A stretch of 64,000 bases of DNA from Flavobacterium rhamnosiphilum (GTDB taxonomy: Bacteria; Bacteroidota; Bacteroidia; Flavobacteriales; Flavobacteriaceae), in NCBI RefSeq assembly GCF_004349195.1, contig NZ_SMLG01000001.1, positions 124,001 through 188,000 on the forward strand, written 5' to 3'. Position 1 is the first letter of the stretch. Each line of letters begins with the position of its first letter. The notes below the pieces were generated by a model. It had not been told where the DNA came from, ran no database searches, and worked only from the letters and a program-made list of their open reading frames with translations. This document shows positions 17,301-26,300 of the stretch, piece by piece. Position numbers and translations under genes: made by a program.

Positions 17301-20300
17301 TGACAAAGCGGGTGGCTCACCAACTGTAATTGACTGTGTTAAATTACATCCTCTTCCTGATGTTACTTTAACATCATAAGTTCCCATTGGTAACCCTGTA
17401 AATATATTTGAATTTTGAGCGGCAAAAAGTTTTGGCCCACCAGTAATCTCAAACGTGTAAACTGGATTGTTATTAGATACCGGTAAATTTACCGTAATTG
17501 TTCCATCATTCCCTCCGTTGCAATTCACATCTGTTACTACAACATCTGATACTGTAAAAGTAACCGGTGTTGGCAATCCAAGAGTTACTGCAGCTGTATT
17601 GGTACATCCCGTAATCCCATCGGTGATGGTGATGGTATAAGAACCAGCTGGCACACCAGAAAAAGCATTTGCGGCAAAAGTTATAGATGGTTGCATCGGA
17701 GCAATAGAATAAGTATATGACGCTGATCCTCCAGATCCTGCTACCGTGATTACGCCATCATTAGTTGCACAAGATGGCAAAGCAGTAACCGTTGGCGTAA
17801 GCCCTAGCGGTGCATAGATAGTTATTTGAGTAAGGCTAGTTGCTGTACAGCCATTTCCGTCTCTTATGGTGACGGTGTAGGATCCAGGAGCTGAAAGCTT
17901 AAATGTTCCAGTTGGTTGAAAATTAACACCATCAATAGAAAACCATAATGGGGCTACTCCAGTCCCTGTTGCGGTAAAAGTATAAGGCGTTCCTGCTAAA
18001 TTACATTGGTTTGAAGTCAATGCAGGGACAGTGACTGTTGGTGGTAAATCTGTAGTGATTGCTACTGTGGTAAATGTGAAACAATCTTTACTGTCTTTTA
18101 CATAAATATCCCAAGAAGCTGTAGCTGTATTTAGCGTTGCCGTATTTGGAATCGAGTAACCTGTCACTAAGTCTGGAACAGAGCTTCCCGCAGGCAAAAA
18201 GGCGTACATATACCCTGGAGTTCCATCGACACCTTTCACTGTAACTTGAGCACCTGTAGTACTACAATTTTTAGGAACATTGGAAACTACATTTATAGTC
18301 AAAGGAAATGCTGGTTCCGTAATAGAAACCACATTCGATGTTTTGATACAAAGTGTGCCTCCCGTAACTTCAACAGTATAATTACCCGCTGGCAATCCTG
18401 TTGGAATTACAAATGGGTTTGTCGATGTATTTCCGCTACCAGATGCTACATTGGCAAGCAGGCTATTATAAACAATATAAGTATAAGCGCCTGTATAACC
18501 AATTACATTAATAGCTATTTTGCCATTAGAACCTCCTTTACAACTCACCGATGCATTGGCACTGGCAATAACATCAATGGTATTGAATAAAGGAACATCA
18601 TAAGCAGCCGTGTTTATGGTACAGCCTGTGGCATCATCCGTTATTCTAAACACATACGAACTTCCTGCTGCTGTAGCGGAATAATTGAATGTAGAACTAC
18701 CTGCAATCGGGAAAGGAATTGGCGCACTAAAAACACCTCCATTTATTGATACTTCATAGCTAAAGCTAACAACAGGAGTAGTGGTTCCGCCGGTTACAGC
18801 CACTGTTATTGTTTCTGCACCATTGGTACAATCAATAGCCGTCACTTTTGTTGCTGTGGCAGTCAGTAATTTTGACAATGGATTTACGGGAACTGTATTA
18901 GATGCTTTACATCCATTAAAATCTTTAACATAAACCGTGATGGTTTGAGGCACTCCTGTATCAATTATATCAAAGGTATTCGTAGTAAAATAGTTGGTTC
19001 CATCAATACTGTACGTATAAGGAGCAGTACCTGAACCCGCACCTTCAGTTACCGTAATAGTAGCCGTATTTACGGTATTATTAGCCGCACACGCAAAAGC
19101 AGTGGTCACTAATCCGGAAACACTTAATGCGATTGAAGGTTCATTTATAACAACAACTTGTGTAGCAATACAATTTTTTCCGGAAGTTACCTGTACGGTA
19201 TAGCTACCCGCTGGCAATCCTGCAAAAATCTTGGAATCTTGTTTTGGTTTTGTAACAGGCGAAGGTGCAATAAGCTCGTATTGATATACAGGATTATCAT
19301 TTGATGCCTTAAGATTTACTATAATAGTTCCCGTAAAATCTCCTTTGCAACTCACATGGGTTACTGTTGCAGGATCAAATGTAACTGCCGTTGGTGCAAC
19401 TAGTACAACTTGTACCGTTTTGGCACAAGACGTAGTTGCATCAGTAATTGTAACATCATACGTATTTGGGGGAAGATTAGAAAACACATTTCCAGTCAAG
19501 GTTCCTGCTGGAGGGCTTATGGAATAAATGTATGTTGCTGTACCCCCAGTGGCATTTGCCGTAATTGTCCCAAGATTTGTCGGGCAGGTTACTACTGCAC
19601 TAACCGTTGGCGTAAGCCCTAGAGGAGCCAAAATAGTTACAGATACAGCAGGATTCCCACAACCGTTAAAATCTTTTACCTGAACTGTATGTGTTCCTGA
19701 AGATAAATTAGATATTGTAAATGCAGCCGTTTTATTTTGGTACGCTCCACCATCTATGCTATAACTGTAAGGAGGGATTCCAGCTGTTGGACCCGATGGG
19801 TATGTAACATCTATTGAAAAATTACCTTCTGTTCCTGTGCATTGATTACTTACCGATGCCCCAATTGTTGGTGATGGGTCTAATCCTAAAGTTACTGGAG
19901 TGGATTTGATACAACCATACGCATCTTTTACATAAGCGATATAATTCCCCGATTCTGCATTTAACGTATTTGAAGCTAACCAACCTGAGGAAGAAGCTGT
20001 TGGAGCCGGACTTGAATCAGGTAATATTTGATAAGAATATGCTGGAGTTCCCCCTTGTGCAATAGCTGTTATTTGACCAGCTTTATCACCACAATTGTCT
20101 TTTTTAATCTCCGAAGCATTAATAGTTAAAGCAACTGCAGATTGGGTAATTGTGAATGTCGCTGATGCATTGGTACATCCTGGGTTAATACCATCGTTTT
20201 CGGTAAATAAAATATAATAAGTGCCCGGGGCTAGTGGTCCAGTAGGGGTTAGTGGTACAACATTTGAAACTGTTTTTGGTGTTCCTGTTAAACCTGTTAA

Positions 20301-23300
20301 TGTTCCTGTTATTGCAGGCGAAACTGCGGTATTCGTTTGTGAATTAAAAAATTGATATGTTACTGATGTAGCATCATAATTAGCAAATGTAAATGTAACA
20401 TTCCCATTGGCAATTCCATTACAAGTCACATTATTGACAACATCTATGGTACTTGTTAAATTAGATACTGGATCTATAGGGGCACTTGCCTGTTTAAAGA
20501 AATAACATTTTGTGTTTTCATCATAAACTACAAAAGAATATACAACTCCCGGTGTCAATCCTGTAAATGTAGATTGCAGAAGTAACGGGTCTCCTGGAAG
20601 AGCTGGAGGAACTACGGCATCTGCATTTTGATATGAACCTGGAGATACCGTATATAGTGGATAAGGTGCTTTATAAATCGCAAAATGATAAGCCCCACCA
20701 GGAATTGCACTGGTTACTTTAACAACTGCTTTTCCTCCGGCAGCACAAGAAACTGTTGTGGTTGTAACATTTATATCCAAGTCACTCGGTGGTGATGACA
20801 TGGTTATAGTCCTTTTAAAAGAGCAACCATAAGCATCAACCACATTCAATTCATAAATACCAAAATTTAATACTTTAAAAGCATAATTTTCACCTGTTGT
20901 GGCAGTAAAAGTTTGTGCCAGACTTCCAAGATTGTCAGTCAATATGTAGGTATATGGCGCTTTTCCGCCAGTTAAACCTATAACTGAAATAGATCCCAAA
21001 GAAGTTCCTGAACCATCACTATTACAGGTAATTTGAGAAAAAACTTCTGGAAATGCAATCGGAGGAAGTTGGTCAATTAAAATCGGTTTCGTAGCCGTAC
21101 ACGATTTCGCATCTGTAACCGTAATAGTATAACTCCCAGCCGGTAATCCTGAAGTTTGAGTGAAAAAATCGGTACTCGTTGTATTATTAAATACATTTAT
21201 AACGTAACCTGGTGTACCCACTGTAGTATCTATAATCACATCTATGGCAGCACTAGCCTCTCCATAACATAGAATTTGTTGCGTTTGTGTTACACTTGTT
21301 ATTGCAGGAAATGAAATTGGAGTTACTGTAATAACAGATGAATTTACCGGACAATTATTGGCATCGTTTACCAGAAACTGGTAGTCTCCTGGGGTAGATG
21401 TTTCTAGTGTAAAAGTATTTCCGCTAACCGTTGGTGTGCCGGTTCCTTGGAGTAGCGTAACTGCATATGGAGCATAACCGTCCGTTATAGTACCCGTAAT
21501 TTTGGCATCCCCGTTACAATCCAAGTCTTTGGTCAAAACAGTTTTAACGGTAAGTTGTCGAGCAATAATTTGTGTCAATACTGTGGAAGGACATCCATAA
21601 AAATCCTTAACAATAATAGAATAACTGCCTGGCGTTAAATTTGCAAAAGTGCCACTGTTTTGATAGGATAACCCTCCATTTATGCTATACGTAAATGGAC
21701 CAACTCCAGTAGTTGACGACACTATTATTGTCGCTTGGTCTGTTGTGTCATAGCATAAATCAGATCCTGCAATACTGGCAGTAGGACCAACTGGCGTGCT
21801 TAAAATAAATGAACTAGATATTTCACATCCATTCGAATCGGTAACTTTAACTGTGTAACTTCCAATCTGAGTCAAATCGGTAAACGTACCACCTGCTTGT
21901 GGCCCTACAGGTGTAAGGTCTGGTTGAGTAAGGGTGTATGCATAACCTCCCCATCCACCTCCAGCGGTATAGGTAACACTACCCTTAGCCAAACAAGTTA
22001 TTGGCGTCGTTGTTATTGCAGCGGTCAATGGCGTAGGAGGATCTAGAACCTTAACGGTAGTTGTGGCAGTACAGTTTGTTGCTGTCGTAACAACAATGAT
22101 ATAATCTCCTTGTGACTGACCTGTTAAATTAATTTCAGCAGGCCCTGTTGGTCCTGGCGTAGCAGTCCCTCCATTGATAGTATAGGTATAACCCGTTCCG
22201 AATCCCGAAACGGTAAACTTCACCGCTCCAGTTGCCGAACCGGCACAGCGTACGTTATTGACTACTGCTCCAACCACCGTTACAACTGGCAGTTCATCAA
22301 TGGTATAACTTTCACTGTACGTACAGCCTTTTGCATCTTTCACCTGGAACGTGTAAGTTCCTGGCGCTAAATCATTAAACACGTTTGATGGCTGGTAAGC
22401 AGTAGCTGAAGCAGCTGGTGCCGTTATTTGATAAGATAATGTCCCAGATCCGCCAGTTGTCCCTGTTATTGTTACTGACGAAGTATTCGGTAGCGTATTA
22501 GGGGTGATAATAGAACACGATAATCCAGTTGCATCAAAAGTTAAATCCGTTGGTGGCGTTAATGGGGCAATGGTTATCGTTGTAGCTAATGCGTTGCTAC
22601 AACCGTTTTTGTCTTGTACCGTAATGGTATAGGTTCCATTTGTTAACCCTGTAAAAATAGGATTGGTTTGGAAAGCCCCACCAATACTGTATGTATAAGG
22701 CGAAGTACCACCTGCAACTCCAGAAACGGTTATTTCCCCTAGACCGGTGCACGTATAATTTGCGGTTAAAATTACCGTTCCAGTCATTGCATCTGGCTGG
22801 GTCAAAGTAACATCTGCAGGAAGAGAAATACAGCCTTTACTGTCTTTCACCAAATATGGATAAGGAATTCCTGCGCTTAATCCTGTATATACCGTAGTTG
22901 TGGAATAACCTAAATTATTAAAATTATAGGTATAAGGTGGAACCCCTAAACTTCCTACGAGTGTAACACTTCCGTCCGCTCCACCGTTACAAGTAACATT
23001 GGTAACCGTTGGCGTTCCCACAGGTTTAACCAATGAATTTATGGTAATCTCCTCAGATTCAGCTGTACAACCCTTGGCATCTGTAATCTGAAATTGGTAT
23101 GTTCCTGCTGCCGAAAATGGATAAGAGAATGTGGTAGCTCCCGCTGCTCCCAATGGGATTAGCGCACCAGAATATCCTGCTCCGTTTACATTTACTCTGT
23201 ATTTAAAATCGGGATACCCGCCTCCTATCGCTACTGTAATAGTACCGTTTGGAGTGACACAATCTAAATCTTTGAATACTTTAGCGCTTACGGTAAGCTG

Positions 23301-26300
23301 TGCTGCGATAGTTTGTATTGGCAAGGTAACGGTACAACCATAAGCATCTCTTACTTTTATAGTATAGGTATTAGGCGTTAAGTTTGTAAAAATATTGTTC
23401 GTATCCCATGCTCCTCCATTAATGCTGTATTCATAAGGAGTTTGTCCACCTGTTGCTGTTACCACTAATTTAGCTGCATTAGTGCCATCATAGCAATAAT
23501 CAGATGTTACATCTATTGTAGCTGTTGGGGGAATAGGTGTTGTTAATGTAAAGTCTTTTGTTACGGTGCAACCATTCGCATCTGTTGTGGTAACGGAATA
23601 ATTTCCAGCTACACTTAGATTAGCAAAGGTATTACCCGGTTGTGGGCCTACTACTGGCCCTGATGGTGGTGTAAGCGTATAGGAATAGTCGCCCCATCCG
23701 TTTGTTGCTGTGATCACAACACTTCCATTAACACCCAAACATTTAATTGGGCTCGTTTTATAGGTAAAGTCTAATGCAGCTGCTGGTTCCGATACGGTAA
23801 CTGTGGCTGTTGCTGTACAACCAGTTGGCTTATCGGTAACGGTAATGATATAGTCTCCTGCCAGTAAATTGGTCAGCGTAATCGTAGGAGCAGTTTGCTT
23901 CGTAGCGGAACGGACTATTAATCCCCCCCTTGTAACAACATAATCATAAACCGAATTACCTCCAGTAAACGTTCCTTTTACCGTAAATTTTATGGAACCT
24001 GTTGCTGTACCAAAACATTTTACATTGTTTAGTAACTCACCTGAAACCTCTATTGGGGGCTCTGCCACCAGATCATAAGTCTCTTGGTACTTACAATTAT
24101 TTTTATCCGTCACTTCAAAAGTGTACATGCCCGCAGGTACTCCAGAATATTGTCCGTCCGCATTTACTTGGGTTAAGAAGATGTAAAGGGGAGAGCCAAC
24201 AGTAATAGAGGGCGGAACACCAACTATTTGAAACCTCACTGGTGTTTGACCACCAGTTCCCGGTGGCAAATTAACATTAAATGCTGACGTATTATCGCTA
24301 CAATTGAAACTTTTGTAGGTAAACGTTAAATCCGTTGGGCCCTTTAGTGCCGCTATTGTTATCGATGGCGATATAACAAATGTACAGCCATTTTTGTCTT
24401 TGATTGTGATTGTGTACGTACCAGCGGTCAATCCGGCGAAAACATTACTCCCTTGGAATACCACACCATCTTTACTATATTCATAAGGAGAGGTACCTCC
24501 TGAAACACCCGAAACGGTAATTTCTGCTGTGCTACCACAAAGATAAGGTTTGGTTAATGTTGCTGTTCCTGTAATCGGTGTAGCTGTATTAATTGTTTTG
24601 GTCTCTGGAGTACTTGTACAAACTGAAATTCCGGTTGTGTATTCTACAACCACATCATAATTCCCAGCGGCAAGACCGGTAAATACTGGTGAGTTGAAAA
24701 ATGTAACACCGTTATCTATACTGTAGCGCAAGGCATTTCCGTTGGCATTGCTCACGTTAACTGTGATAGAGCCTGTATTAGCTCCTGAACATAAAACATC
24801 CGTTTTGGCAATTGTATAAGCCGGAGCTGGTGTGGCTGCTACTGTAATTGAGGTCGTAGTGCTACAGTTATTATTATCTACAACAGTAATATTGTAAACA
24901 CCTCCCGGAGGCAAAGGCGAACTAACAACGATTTGCGGTACACTTTGGAAATCAATGGTACTGTTTACAAAATAAGAAAAAGGAGGTGTTCCTCCAACTG
25001 GAGTCACGGTAATTTCACCGTCAGTACAGGTTAAGGGTACGGTAAGTGCTGAAGTTGCCGTTAAAACATCTGGCTCCTTTAAATCAACAGTTCCCGTTAA
25101 ATGACATCCATCATCAGTAGACACATCCCACGTATATATGATTGGACTCGAAAGTGTTCCTGCGTTTAGGTTAGAGAAAGTATAATCACTGGCGGCTATA
25201 AGTCCAGAATCATTAACCAAAGTTGTCCCTTGATAAATTTTGTAATGGTATTGTCCTTGAACATCATTGGCAGCAAGTTTGACAGAACCTTTCCCTCCAT
25301 TACAATAAGGTTGTGTAACAAAAGTGGAAACGGTAAAATCTCTTTTTCTAATGTGAATTCCCGGCACGCTAAAAATGCAAGGGAATGAACTTACTCCTAT
25401 TTGCTTGATAAAAACAGTATAGGAATTTTGTGTACTAATAGGAAAAACATTAGACGCTTGATAAGTAACATTATCTAAACTATATTCATATCCTAAACCA
25501 ATGCCCCCAACGGTTATTTCACCCTGAGTATTACAAATTATGTCTTTTGTTGTAACCGTAGGATTTAATAAATTTTGATAGACATTAAAATAAAAACGAT
25601 TAAAACATCCCCCCGCATAATTTATGGTTATCCTAAACTGCCCAGAAGTGTTTGCAGTATAGTCTGGTCCCGTCCCTACCTCTGTCCAGGTACAAGCCGT
25701 ATTTTCATTGGCACAATTAGCAACAGTTATCGCAACACAACTGGCTTCATTTAATTTTTCCCAAACAATAGAAGTGGCATCATTAATACCTGTACGAATC
25801 AAGCGAGTGGCATTTGCTCCACACAAGAAAATATTATATAATTTTTTCCCATCATTCGGACAGGTAACCTCTTCGTCGGCAAATGGTTTTACCGGATTAT
25901 TTATTGTGCCTCCAAAAGGAGACACAGTTACTGTTTGATCTATGGACAAACAGGGAGCAATAGCTGTATTATGAACATAATACGTTCCAACTTGGGTTAC
26001 CGTAATTGTTTGGGTCGTTCCAATCACTGGGGTACCCGTCGGACTGGTTGACCATGAATATGCGTTATAGCCATTGGCAGCGGTTAAATTTACACTGGCT
26101 CCACATAAAATGGCGCTTTTAGTAAATTTACAACCTTCAACACCAACCAGAAAATTAGTTGCAGATGGTGTTCCTAGATTACAGGCAGTAAAAGAAGACA
26201 AACTTGCATCGCCCATTGGAGTTTGGTTAAAAGTACCTGTATAAGCTGAAAAGGCCTGATTTTGTATTTTGTCCGAACAGGCATCACTTAAATCATTACA

